In this document: piece by piece, positions 50,736 to 62,991 of the stretch
Layout: each line of letters begins with the position of its first letter
How positions within the stretch are numbered: the first letter of the stretch is position 1
Assembly (NCBI RefSeq): GCF_000189635.1
Contig: NW_002476361.1
Coordinates: 558,001-622,000 of the forward strand
From: Tetrahymena thermophila SB210
Taxonomy: Eukaryota; Ciliophora; Oligohymenophorea; Hymenostomatida; Tetrahymenidae
Direction of reading: 5' to 3'
DNA length: 64,000 nucleotides
Notes under the pieces: model-generated
Seen by the model: only the letters and a program-made list of their open reading frames with translations
What the model was told of the DNA's origin: nothing
Databases searched by the model: none
Translations under genes and position numbers: made by a program

Positions 50736-53704
50736 ATGAGACAATAGATTAAATATTACTAAGAATTAGAAGAAGTAATTATTTATTTTTTTATGAAAAT
50801 AGTTTAAATTTATTTTTTATGAATAAAAAAAGTATTTAAACTCATCACTCTAATCTCACTTGGATGTCCATATTTCTCTTAGGTATATTTGATTAATAAA
50901 ATAAAATATTTAACTTTCAATTTATTTAAAATATTATTTGTCTAACAGAAATTTTCTGATAGACATATATATTCATTCATTTTTATTAAAAAAAATAATT
51001 TTTTTAGTAATTTTAACTTTTTTATTACTTTCAATTATGAATATTCATTATCAATTTTTTTTATTTGATATTTTTCTTTATTTTTTCTATCTAACACTTT
51101 TACTTCATTAAAACTATTTATTTGTTTTGGATTTATAATATTTTTGGTCACAAAAATGAATTTAAAACAATAAAACGTTTTAATTTATTTGATTTATTTT
51201 TCTTATTATTTCATATTTTTTCTTTATTTTTTCCTTCTTAACTAATTAATTGTATTTTTTTTTTGAATATTTAAAAAGTGGCAATTAAATTGGTGATGAA
51301 GGCATATCTGGCTTAGGTTCTGCTTTAGCAAATTGCACTAATCTCTCAAATTTGACACTTTAACTTTAGTAAAACAGTTTGTTTTGGATTTTGAAATTTT
51401 TAGTTATAAAATATAATTTAAAACAATATTACTCTTTAAATTAGATTTTTATTTAATTTAATATTATTTTTCTTTTTTATTGTACTTGTATTTTTTCTTT
51501 CTTACACTTTTCTTAATTTAACTCCTTATTCATGTTCAAGTTTTGCTTTTATTATCTTATTATTTGATCTTTTTCTTCATTTTTTTGTACTAACTAATTA
51601 GTTATATATTTTTTATTCAATTATTAAAAAGTTACAATAAGATAAGTGCAATTGGTGCATCAGTCTTAGGTTCTGCTTTAGCAAAATGCACTAATCTCTC
51701 AGCTTTGAAACTTGATCTTAGGTAATAATATTTTATTTGTTATAGATTGTGATATTTTTAGTTATAAAAATAAATTTTAAATAATATAACTCTTTTAATT
51801 TATTTATTAGATTTTTATTTGATTAAATTCTTTTTTCTTTTTTATTCTACTTGTATTTTTTTTCTTTTTATATTTCTTAATTTAAATTATTTTTTTTTAT
51901 TCAACTTTTGCTTTTGTTATTACTTAATTCATTTCTTATTATTCTAACTAACTAACTAACTAACTAATTAATTATATTTTTTTTTTCTTCAATATTTAAA
52001 AAGTGACAATTAAACTGGTGCTGTAGGTGCATCAGGCTTATGTTGTGCTTTTGCTAATTGTATTAATCTCTCAAATTTGAAATTGAATCTTCGGTAACAA
52101 CAATTTATTTGTATTAGTATGTGATAATAAAATGAATTTAAAACAATATAATTTTTTTCATTTGTTTATTAGCTTTTTATTTAATTTATTTTTCATTTTT
52201 ATTGTACTTGTTTTTTTTCTTTATTTCTATCTTTTTTAATTTATCCTATTTTTTTATTTTCAGCTTTCGTTTTATTATCACCTAATTTATTTGTTATTTT
52301 TTCATTTTTTTTCTTCTAACTACCTAATTAAAATAATATTTCATCAATTATAAAAAAGTGGAAATTAAATTGGTGCGATTGGTGCACCAGATTTAGGTTT
52401 TGCTTTAGCAAAATGCACTAATATTTCAAATTTGACACTTAATCTCAGGTAAAAATATCTTATTTGTTTTGGATAGTGATATTTTTAAAATAAAAATTAA
52501 TTTAAAACATATTAACTCTTTTAATTTGTTTATTAGCTTTTTACTTGATTTTATTTTCTTTATCTTTTTTATTGTACATGTACTTTTCTTTATTTCTATC
52601 TTTCTTAATTTAAGTCTTTTTTTATGTTCAACTTTTCCTTTTAATATTAATTTATTCATTTGTTTCATATTTTTTCTTCGTTTTTCCTTCTAACTAACTG
52701 ATAAAAATATATTTTTATTCAATTATTAAAAAGTTACAATAATATTGGTCCAATTGGTGCATCAGGTTTTGGTTCTGCTTTAGCAAACTACACTAATCTC
52801 ACAAATTTGACACTTGATCTTAGGTAATAACAGTTTATTTGTTTTAGATTGTGACACTCTTAGTTACAAAAATCAATTTAAAACAATAAAACTCTTTTAA
52901 TTTATTTATTAGCTTTTTATTTGATTTACTTTTCTTTTTTATTGTACTTGCTTTTTTTTTTCTTTTATATTTCTTTATTTTAATCATTTTTTTATCTTTC
53001 ACTTTTACATTTATTATTAGTTAATTAATTTTTTATTATTTCATATTTTTTCCTTCTTACTAACTATTTATTTTTTTATTTTTTCTTTCATATTTAAAAA
53101 GTGACAATTAAATTGGTGATTAAGGAGTATCAGGCTTAGGTTTAGCTTTGGTAAATTGCCCTAATCTCTCAAATTTAACTCTTTATCTTGAGTAAAAATA
53201 GTTTTTTTGTTTTGAAGAGTTTTATTTTTGAAATAAATTATGAATTTAAAACTATAACTCTTTTTGTTTGTTTATTAGCTTTTTTATTTGATTTATTTTT
53301 TCTTTTTCTTTTTTATTGTACTTATTTTTTCTTTCTTTCTTAATTTAACTGATTTTTTATTTTTTAAGCTTTTGATTTAATTATTAATTTATTAATTTCT
53401 ATTATTTGATATTTTTCTTAATTTTTTTCTCTAACTACCTAATTAATTATATTTTTATCTTCAATTATTAAAAAGTTATAATTAAATTGGAGCAATTGGT
53501 TCATCATGTTTAGGTTCTGCTTTAGCTAATTGCAATAATCTCTAAAATTTGACACTTTATCTTCGGTAAAAACAGTTTATTTGTTTTTATTGTGATATTT
53601 TTAATTATAAAAATTAATTTAAAACAATAATACTCTTTTAATTTATTTATTAGCTTTTTATTTGATTTATTTTTTCTTTTTCTTTTTTATTATACTTTTG
53701 TTTT

Positions 53705-53749
<45 letters not shown>

Positions 53750-56700
53750 ATCTTTCTTAATTAAATTTATTTTTTTCTTCTTCAATTTTTTCTTTATTAT
53801 TAGTTAATTTATTTCTTATTATTTCATATTTTTCTTCATTTTTTCCTCCAAACTACTAATTAATTACATATTTTTTCTTTAATTTTTAAAAAGTAACAAT
53901 TTAATAGGCGATGATGGTGCATTAAGTTTAGGAACTGCTTTAGCAAATTGCACTAATCTCTCAAATTTAACACTTTACCTTCAGTAAAAACAATTTATAT
54001 AATATAAAAATGAATTTAAAAACTTATAATTAACTCTTTAAATTTGTTTATTAACTTTTTATTTGATTTATTTTCTTTCTATAATTGTGTTTTTTCTTTC
54101 TTTCTATCTTTCTAATTTAACTCTTTTTTTATTAACAACCTCTCCTTCACTAACTAATTAATTATAATTTTTTTCTTCAATATTTAAAAAGTGACAATTA
54201 AATTGGAGATGTAGGAGCACCAGACTTAGGTATTGCTTTAGCAAAGTGCACTAATATCTCAAACTTGACACTTAATTTTTCGTAAAAACAATTTATCTGT
54301 TTTTGATTGTGATATTTTTAGTCATAAAAATGAATAAAGCTCTTTTAATTTGTTTATTAGCATTTTATTTGATCTATTTTTATTTTTGTTTTATTGCATA
54401 TGAGTTTTTTCTTTCTTATTATCTTTCTTAATTTAACTCGTACTATTTCTTTTATTATATTATTTCAAAAATTTTTTTCATTTTTTCCTTCTAACAAACA
54501 ATATAATTTTATATTTTTTCATCTATAACTAAAAAGTTATAATTAAATTGGTGCGATTGGTGCATAAGGTTTAGGTTCTGCTTTAGCAAATTGGACTAAC
54601 CTCTCAAATTTGACACTTTATTTTGAGTAAAAATAATTAATTTGTTTTGGATTGTGCTAATTTTTGTTATAAAAATGAAATTTAAAACAAAAAAACTCTT
54701 TTAATTTATTAATTAGCTTTTTATTTGATTTATTTTTCTTTTTCTTTTTCTTTTTATTGTAATTTTGTTTTTTCTTTTCTTTTCTTTTTTTTATTTTAAT
54801 TTATTTTATTTTTTTATTTTCAAAATTTGCTTTTATTATTAATTATTTCATTTTTTTTCTTCATTTGTTCCTTTTAACTTACTGATGAATTATATTATTA
54901 TTATTATTTTACAATAATTAAAAAGTTACAATTAAATTGGTGCAATTGGTATATCAGGTTTAGGTTCTGCTTTATCAAAATGCACTAATCTCTCAAATTT
55001 GATACTTTATCTTGAGTAAAAATAGTTTATTTGTTTTGAATTATGATATTTTATAATATAAAAATGAATTTAATACAATATACCTCTTCTAATTTGTTTA
55101 TTACTTTGTATTTTTTTCTTCTTTCTATCTTTGTTAATTTAATTCATTTTTTATTTTTAAAATTTGATTATATTATTTATAAAATGCATTTCTTTTATTT
55201 CATATTTTTTCTTTCTCAAAACCAAATTATATATTTTTTATTCAATAATTAAAAAGTAGCAATTAAATTGGTGCAACTGGTGCTTCAGACTTAGGTTCTG
55301 GTTTAGCAAATTGCATTAATCTCTTAAATTTGACTCTTTATCTTTGGTAAAAACATAATATTAGTTTTGGATTGTGATATTTTTTAATATAAAAATAAAT
55401 AATACGAAAACAATAAAAATCTTTTAATTGTTCATTGGATTTTTATATGATTTAATTTCCTTTTTCTTTTTTATTGAACTTTATTTTTTTTTTTTTTTGC
55501 TTCTTAATTTAATTAATTTATTTATTTTCAACTTTTGCTTTATTTTTACTTAATTATTTTCTAATTAAATCATATTTTTACTTCATTTTTTACTTTTAAC
55601 TAACTAACTAACTAATTAATTAATTATTTTTTTTTCTTCTATAATTAATAAGTTACAATTAAATTGGTTCAATTGGTGTATCAGGTTTAGGTACTGCTTT
55701 AGCAAATTGCTCTAATCTCTCAAATTTAACACTTAATCTTCAGTAAAGTCAGTTTATTTGTTTACAATATAAATTAATATAAAAAATAAATTTAAAATTA
55801 TATTGCTTTTTAAATTTATTAATTAGATTTTTATTTGATTTAATTTTCTTTTTCTTTTTTATTGTACTTCTGTCTTTTCTTTCTTACTATCTTTCTTAAT
55901 TTAATTCATTTTTATTTTAAACTTTTGCTTTTATTATTGCTTAATTAATTGTTTATTATTGATATTTTTTCTACATTTATCCTTATAATTAAATAATTAT
56001 TCTATATTTTTCCTTCAATATTTAAATAGTAGCAATAAAATTGGTGATGATGGTGCTTCAGGATTAGGTTTTGCTTTATCAAACTGCACTAATCTCTCAA
56101 ATTTGACACTTTATCTTAGGTAAAAGTAGTTTGTTTGTTTTGTATAGTGATATTTTTAATTAAAATAAATTTAAATCAATATAACTTTTTAAAATTATTT
56201 ATTAGCATTATATTCTACTTGATTTATTTTTCTTTTTTTTTTTTGTACTTGTGCTTTTTTTTCTTTCTTAATAGAAATATTATTTTACTTTGCCTTTATT
56301 ATTAAATAATTCACCTCTAATTATTTCATATTTTTTCCTTATAATTAGCTAATTAATTATAATTTTTTCTTTAAAATTTAAAAAGTTACAATTAAATTGG
56401 TGCAATTGGTACATCAGGCTTAGGTTCTGCTTTAGCAAATTGCACTAATCTCTCAAATTTAGAACTTAATCTTCGGTAAAAAAAATAATTTGTTTAGGAA
56501 TATAATTTTTTTAATATAAAAATAAATTTTAAACAATAAAACTCTTAAAATTTGTTTGTTATCTTTTTATTTATTTCTTTAATTTATTTTTCTTTTTGTT
56601 TTTTCTTTCTTTCTATCTTTATTAATTTAACTCATTTTTTATTTTCAACTTTTATTATTACTTAATTAATCTTTTATTATTTCAAATTTTTTCGTCATTT

Positions 56701-57138
56701 TTTCCTTCTAACTAACTAATTTATTTTTTATTTTTTCATATATAATTAAAAAGTGACAATTAAATTGATGATGATAGTTCATCAGAATTAGGCACTGCTT
56801 TAGCAAAATGCACTAATCTCTCAAATTTGACACTTGATCTTTGGTAAAAACAATTTATTTGTTTTAGACTGTGATAATTTTTAATATAAGAATATTTTGA
56901 AAACAATAAGACTTTTTTAATGAGTTTATTAGCTTTATTTTACTTTTTCTTTTTTATTCTGTAATATTATTTTTCTTTATTAAAAATATTTATTCTATTT
57001 AACTTTTTTTAGTAATTTATTCTAATTTATAAAAAAAGTAATAACTAAATCAATTAATTAGAATAATAATAATTGAAAGTATAAAGAAAGTGTCTTAAAT
57101 CAAAAAGTTTAGTTGTCATTAAAATAAAATTCTGGTGA
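50736..57138 (+). CDS. Leucine-rich-repeat protein, one repeat per 90-nt exon (542 aa, 16 repeat exons)
   Basis: Exons: 50736-50774, 50833-50882, then 90-nt exons starting at 51279, 51632, 52004, 52359, 52734, 53102, 53476, 53894, 54192, 54537, 54926, 55257, 55653, 56030, 56386 and 56754, then 57039-57138. The total is 543 codons ending in TGA. Each repeat exon is open and encodes an RI-type LRR of the form NQIG-x-x-G-x-x-GLGSALANCTNLSNLTL. Splits fall in phase 2 between repeats, so the residue at each junction is shared by two exons. The short first exon (MRQQIKYYQELEE) and second exon (YLNSSLQSHLDVHIS) form the N-cap. The last exon (ending LKSKSLVVIKIKFW) is a C-cap also seen in the neighbouring LRR gene. 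LRRs bind proteins. No signal peptide, kinase or TM segment is present, so it is probably an intracellular scaffold. The partner is unknown. Confidence 0.85.
51279..56843 (+). repeat. Tandem array of 16 exon-intron LRR units, about 300-420 bp each
   Basis: Spacing between successive exon starts ranges from 298 to 418 bp. Not only the exons but also the T-rich introns resemble each other, with recurring blocks such as a TTAGCTTTTTATTTGATTTA element, a CTTTCTTTC tract, CTAACTAACTAATTAATTA, and an acceptor ending TTAAAAAG. The unit of amplification is therefore exon plus intron. Confidence 0.9.
53707..53749 (+). repeat. CTTT microsatellite inside an LRR intron
   Basis: About ten consecutive CTTT units lie in the intron after the exon at 53476-53565, extending a shorter CTTT tract found at the same place in sister introns. 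Confidence 0.9.
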
Positions 57139-57595
57139 TAAATAAGTGTTGAAAAAAAATTGAATAAATATTAAATATTTGAATAATAGAATATATAAAT
57201 GTTTGTTTAATTTTATAATATTTAGTAATAAGATAATTTAACTTAAAATATAAATAGATAGATAGATTTATTATTATTTTTATATTTATGAATATCATAT
57301 TTTTATAAGTTAATAAATAGTTTATTAAATACAGGGAGGGTATTCAGGAATTTTTTGGAATGAATAAAGATTAATATTAAATTTAATCAAATGTTTTTAA
57401 AATTAAAAAAAATTATTAACTAAATAAATAATTAATAATATTTTTAAATTAATTTATATTTAAAAATACAAAATAATATACTCCTAAAAAAATACAGAGA
57501 ACAGCTATATCTTTTATGAATTAAATGTTGAAATATCTGACTATGTTTTAAAAATGGATATAGTTAGTTACATTATCCTTGTTCACCACTTTTTA
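57139..57595. other. Convergent spacer between two LRR genes
   Basis: 457 bp of AT-rich DNA separate the two TGA stops. No gene was seen. Confidence 0.6.
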
Positions 57596-58405
57596 TCAAT
57601 AATATGTTATATTTAAAACAATTAATTTTTTTAATTTGAGACACTTGCTTTTTACTTTCAATTTTTATGATGAACTTATTTCACATTTACTTTTAATATA
57701 AATAATTGTAAAGGACTAAAAAAAATAAATAGAATTAAATTTTTTAATAAAATATTATATTTTAAATCAATATATAAAAAAAACGTTAGCATGATAAAAA
57801 TTTAAAAGAAAAATTAAATAAAAAGCAAAAAATAAATTAAAAAAGTTAATTTTTTTATTTTAAATTAATTTCTATAATTAAAGATAACACAATCCAAAAA
57901 AAAAAAAATTGTGTTTACCTAAGATAAAGTGTCAAATTTGAGAGATTAGTACAACTTCCTAAATCGTAGCTTAAGCCTAATGCACCTTATGCTCCAATTT
58001 AATTATACCTTTTTAAATATTGAAGAAAAAATATATAATTAATTAGTAAGCTCGAAGGTAAAATGAAGAAATAATATGAAATAATAAGTAATAAATTAAT
58101 TAATAATAAAAGCAAAAACTGAAAAAAAAATGAGCTAAATTAACAAAGAAAGAAAAAAAAACGCAAGCAGAATAATAAAAATAAAAATAAATTAAATAAA
58201 AGTTTATAAAGAAATAAATAAATTAAAAGAGCTAATTATATCGTATAAAATCTATTTTTTATAAAAGAATATCATAATCCAAAACAAATAAACTGTTTAT
58301 ACTCAAGATCAAGTGTCAAATAAGAAAGATTAGGGCACTTTACTAAACCAGAGCCTAAGCCTGATGCACCCTCTGCACCAATTTAATTATACCTGAGTTA
58401 ATTAA

Positions 58406-58437
<32 letters not shown>

Positions 58438-60666
58438 AAGGAAAAAATGAAGAAAAATATATAATTATATGAGATGAATAATGATTTTAAAAAAATTAAA
58501 AGTTGAAAATAAAAAAATGAGTTAAATTAACAAAGAAATAAACAGAAAAAACACAAACAGAATAAAAAAAGAAAAATAAATAAAATAAAAAGCTAATAAA
58601 TAAATTAAAAGAGTTAATTAAAATGTATTAAATTAATTTTTTATTAAAAAATATCATTATTCAAAACAAATAAACAGTTTTTACTGAAGATTAAGAGTCA
58701 AATATGAGAGATTAGTGCACTTTGATAAACCAGAACTTAAGTTTGATGCACCTTCTGCACCAATTTAATTGTTACTTTTTAAATTTTGTAGAAAAAAAAA
58801 AGAGTTAATTATTTAGTTGTTAGGAAANNNNNNNNNNNNNNNNNNNNNNNNNNNNNNNNNNNNNNNNNNNNNNNNNNNNNNNNNNNNNNNNNNNNNNNNN
58901 NNNNNNNNNNNNNNNNNNNNNNNNNNNAAAGATTTAAATTAAAAAATGAATTAAGTTAAAAAAAATAGAATAAAATACAAGGAGAAAAGAAAAATAAATT
59001 AAATAAAATATAAATTAAGAGTTATTTATATTATTTTAAATTAATTTTTATGTTAAAAAAATATCAAAATCCAAAACAAATAAATTATTTTACTAAAGAT
59101 TAAGCATCAAATTTGTGAGTTTAGTGCACTTTGCTAAATCGGAACCTAAGCATGATGTACCTTTTGCACCAATAAAATTATACCTTTTTAAATATTGATG
59201 AAAATATATATATATAATTAATTTTTTAGTTAAAAGGAGAAAATGAAGAAAAAATATGTAATTATAATAAAAGAATTAATTTATTAATAATAATATCAAA
59301 AGCTTAAATTAAATTAACATAGAAAGGGAAAAAAAACACAATTAAAATAAAAAAGAAAAATATAAAATAAAAAGCTTTTAAATAAATAAATTAAAAGATT
59401 TAGTTATATTGTTTTAAATACAATTTTTTTATTAAAAAATATAATAATCCAAAACAAATGAACTGTTTTTACTGAAGATTAAGTGTTAAATATGAGAGAT
59501 TAGAGCAATTTGCTAAGCTAGAACCTAAGATTGATGCACCTTCTTCGCCAATTTAATTGTTACTTTTAAATATTTATGTAAAATATATAATTTATTAGTA
59601 GGTTTGAAAGAAAAATAAAGAAAAAAAATTGAAATATAAGAAATGAATTAATTAATAAAAGTAAAATCTGAAAATTAAAAAATAAATGAGTTAAATTACC
59701 AAAGAAAAAAAAAATACAAGCTGAATAAAAAAAAAGAAGAATAAATGAAATAAAAAACTAATAAATTAATATATTTAAAAAGTTATTTAATTATTTTAAA
59801 TTAATTTTAAATATCACAATCCAAAATAAATAAACTGTTTTTACTAAAGATAAAGTGTCAAATTTGAGAGATTACTGCACTTTGCTAAACCAGAACCTAA
59901 GTTTGATGCACCTACTGCACCAATTTATTTGTTACTTTTAAATATTTAAGTAAAAATAAAAAGTATTAATAATTAATAAAATCTAAAGATTAAAATTAAA
60001 AATGAATTAACTTAACAAAAAAAGAAAGAAAAAAACATAAGCAGTATTAAAAAACAAAAATAAATCAAATAAAAAGCAAAAAAGTAAATAAAAAAAAATA
60101 AGGAGTTAGATGTTTTAAATTCATTTTATGTTAAAAAATATCTCAATCCAAGACAAATAAACTGTTTTTACTAAAGATTAAGTGTCAAATTTGAGAGATT
60201 AGTGCACTTTGCTAAACCAGAGCCTAATTCTGATGTATATTCTGCAACAATTTAATTGTTTCTTTTAAATATTAGAGAAAAAATGTTGTTAATTAGCTTA
60301 TTAGAAGGAAAAATTGATGAGAAAAAAATATCAAATATATAAAAATGGATAATTAATTAATAATCAAAATAAAAATTGAGTTAAATTTAAGTTTAAATAA
60401 TTAAAAAATATTTGAATAAATAAAAAACATATGAATATTAATGAAAATTTCTTTCTATTAATAAATAAAATTATAAATAACTTGAAAATTAAATAATAAT
60501 ATTAATAAATTAAATATACCCCATAGTAATATCTAGAATCTAATGCAATTAAAGCGAAGAGTTTAAAAACTTTTTTTTGTTAATAAAAATAAATTTAAAG
60601 AATATTAATAAAAAAATGTATTATTACTTCTTCTAAAATGTTAAAATGCTATTTCTATTATATCAT
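57596..60666 (-). CDS. Leucine-rich-repeat protein, convergent sister gene (7 repeat exons visible, gap inside)
   Basis: Exons on the complement: 60628-60666, 60520-60569, then 90-nt exons 60172-60261, 59845-59934, 59473-59562, 59094-59183, 58685-58774, 58303-58392 and 57919-58008, and last 57596-57689. These give 270 residues. The first two exons have exactly the same lengths (39 and 50 nt) as in the plus-strand LRR gene and align with it (MIQQKQHFNILEE; FLNSSLQLHQILDI). The last exon aligns too (QKLKVKSKCLKLKKLIV). All seven repeat exons are open. A 100-N assembly gap lies in one intron, so the true repeat number may be larger. Like its sister it has no TM, signal or enzymatic motif. Confidence 0.8.
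57919..60261 (-). repeat. Array of 7 exon-intron LRR units, inverted relative to the first array
   Basis: Units are spaced about 327-409 bp apart and are homologous in both exon and intron to the plus-strand array. A GTTA run near 58403-58438 mirrors the CTAA tracts of the sister introns. The array is interrupted by the gap at 58828-58927. Confidence 0.9.
58828..58927. other. Assembly gap (100 N)
   Basis: A run of exactly 100 N lies within an LRR intron. The round length suggests a placeholder of unknown true size. Long, nearly identical repeat units are a common cause of such gaps, so whole LRR units may be missing. Confidence 0.95.
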
Positions 60667-61110
60667 TTATTTATTTTTACAGAAATATTGATAAATTATA
60701 AGTTTAATTAATTTTAAATTTTTTAACAAGCTAATTCTTTTTTTTCAGAAATATTGATAAGCAATCTTTAAGTTGCTTTTAGGAAGAGAAAAAACAAAAA
60801 ACTTAGTGCAATATAGATTAATAAATCTTAATATTTCTATTCAAAATATTTACTTCAAAATATAGCAAGAATCAAAGATGGGGTAGTCATATATATGTTA
60901 ATAAAATTCTAGGAATTTAAGTATTTAAATTTTAATAAAATAATTTTAATTTAGTATATTTTTCTGTTTTAGTCCAGTAATTAAAGGAATATATTTAAGT
61001 TATTATAATAAATAAATACAATATCTCAAATTAATTTAAAATCCATTTAGTTTTATTTTATTTTATCAAATAAACATACTAATTTTAATATATGAATATT
61101 TTTTTTTTTT

Positions 61111-61250
61111 CCAAAAATTTTGGTGAATCATTCACATGAGTGAATGAAAATTTTAGGTGAATTACTTATTGGTGAATGAAGGGTGATTCCCATTCACCTA
61201 AAAAATGAATTTAAAAAAAACTTCCTTATATTCACTTATTCACCTAAAAC
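61111..61250. repeat. Cluster of inverted repeats built on GGTGAAT/ATTCACC
   Basis: TCATTCAC at 61128-61135 and GTGAATGA at 61140-61147 form a perfect 8-bp hairpin with a 4-nt loop. TTTTAGGTGAAT at 61151-61162 pairs with ATTCACCTAAAA at 61192-61203, and the latter recurs at 61238-61249. CCAAAAATTTTGG at 61111-61123 is nearly palindromic. It could be a small non-autonomous transposon remnant, a hairpin RNA or a protein-binding region. Confidence 0.65.
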
Positions 61251-62015
61251 CTTCAATAATCATGTTTCCATTCTTATATTTCAAATTAATTCAAATTTTA
61301 AAGAAAGTTATTTTATTTATAAACTAATAATTCCTTTAAGAATTTTTAACCTAAAATGCATTTATTATAGTTTGCTTTTTACTGAGATAGATTAATAAAT
61401 TTTGCTTGATATATCTTTTATCAAAAAGTTTAATTCTTTCAAAATATCTGCATATACCACTAAAAAATAATAAAACTATATATATCTATATTAGTTATGA
61501 TCAAAGTTATTTGCTTGTTTCTTAGTCTATCAAATTTAAAGACTTAATCCTACCTACATATTAATACAATATTCTTTAGATTGAAGGAAAATAAGAAAGC
61601 CAGGAGTGGTTATAAAGTTATTTTGACTTATATTAATATTTGAATTTATTTAAAGATAATTTTTAAGCTCAAATTTCTCCTCTTCATTAGTAATCACTAA
61701 TATTCTTATAGCATTAAATCTTTTTTAATTAAAAAATGGATATATTTTAAACACATTCTAATTAATTAATACTTATTATTGTATCATAAAATTTCAAGTA
61801 ATCATTTAATCCCAAATTAGTTAGCACAGTGAACATTACAGTTTATGAGCTACAACCCTTTTATTTGAAGAAATAACTTCATCATCATTTTGGGAAATAC
61901 ATATGAATTAAGAAAAAAATCAGTAATTTTTTAAGTAAATTAGTAAATTTCTTATGCAGTTTTATTTTAATATTCTCCAATATAAAGAAATTAATTATTT
62001 TTTAATTTCATAGCA

Positions 62016-62240
62016 TCATTTAAATATTTTACAGCAATTCTTAATAGAATGTTATTCTTTCTATTAGTTTTATATATTTAGAGATTTTAATTGGTTTTCC
62101 ATTTCTCCTTACGATTTCTAAAAAATATCCTTTTCTACTTCAATAATACAGATCTGAATTTCTCTTTCAATAATAGTATTAATATAATGTTTAATGTATC
62201 CAACATTTTAGTAAGAGAATACAGAAACAATAGGTCAACA
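62016..62240 (-). pseudogene. Possible decayed coding piece (coiled-coil-like)
   Basis: A minus-strand frame ending at TGA (62016-62018) reads as charged, coil-like protein (IIEREIQICIIEVEKDIFQ; GEMENQLKSLNIQNQQKE). It opens directly after another TGA, with no ATG and no splice acceptor between, so it cannot be a complete gene. The family is unknown. Confidence 0.25.
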
Positions 62241-62991
62241 TTTTCAAAAGGTATTTTTATTTTACATTTAAGATATTGATTGTGCCACAAATAAAGGTTT
62301 GTTTGATAAGTAGATTGGGAGTATTGTTAAATATTTTTGTATGGTATATATAAAATTGACAGATTGTTTATGTGTGATGGTTTGAGTGTGTTCTTAAATT
62401 GCTTTGACCTTAAATCTTAAACTTCCTTTTTGAAATGAGTTAGATATGATATTTAAAATTCCTATTTTTTTTCATAGTATAATTACTATTAATGTTTTTG
62501 ATATTATAAGCAGTATGAACAAAATATTTTTTTACCATTTCCATCTTACTATACAAAAATAATGAGAATTACTGCTAAAAATCTTTTTATAATTCATAAA
62601 CACTACTCTATTTCTATTAGAAAAATAATCAATAAGACATTTAATAAATGAATTTTATTTTTTTATAATTAGAGGAATCTAATTTCTATTCATTATCACT
62701 GTTAAATTCACTCGAATCTTCAGTCTCCTTTTTAAAATTAATTATGTATTTTTTATAATTTCATAATAACTTACTACTACTTATTTTTCCTTAGTTTTTG
62801 TTTCCTTTTTAATTAAAGGAAGAAATTTAATTATGGATTTTTACATAGACAATCAAAATTTCTTTTAGCAAAAATAAATAATTTACATGATTTTTAAGAT
62901 TAAAATAAAAAATATTTATTTCTTTAAATTGTTTGATGCTATTAAATTGTTCGTTCTACATTTATTTATTATACAACTCTACTTAAAAAAA

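Larger units (their letters stand above)
60667..62991. other. Mostly non-coding, about 2.3 kb
   Basis: AT-rich DNA holding the inverted-repeat cluster at 61111-61250 and a possible decayed coding piece at 62016-62240. Another coding-like minus-strand patch near 62650-62846 (contains ETEDSSEFNSDNE) could be an exon of an unseen gene. No complete gene was found. Confidence 0.4.

Noticed and set aside
51279..60261. CRISPR-like array or satellite
   Set aside because: The repeated units are 90-nt coding exons with degenerate T-rich introns, in a eukaryotic nuclear context.
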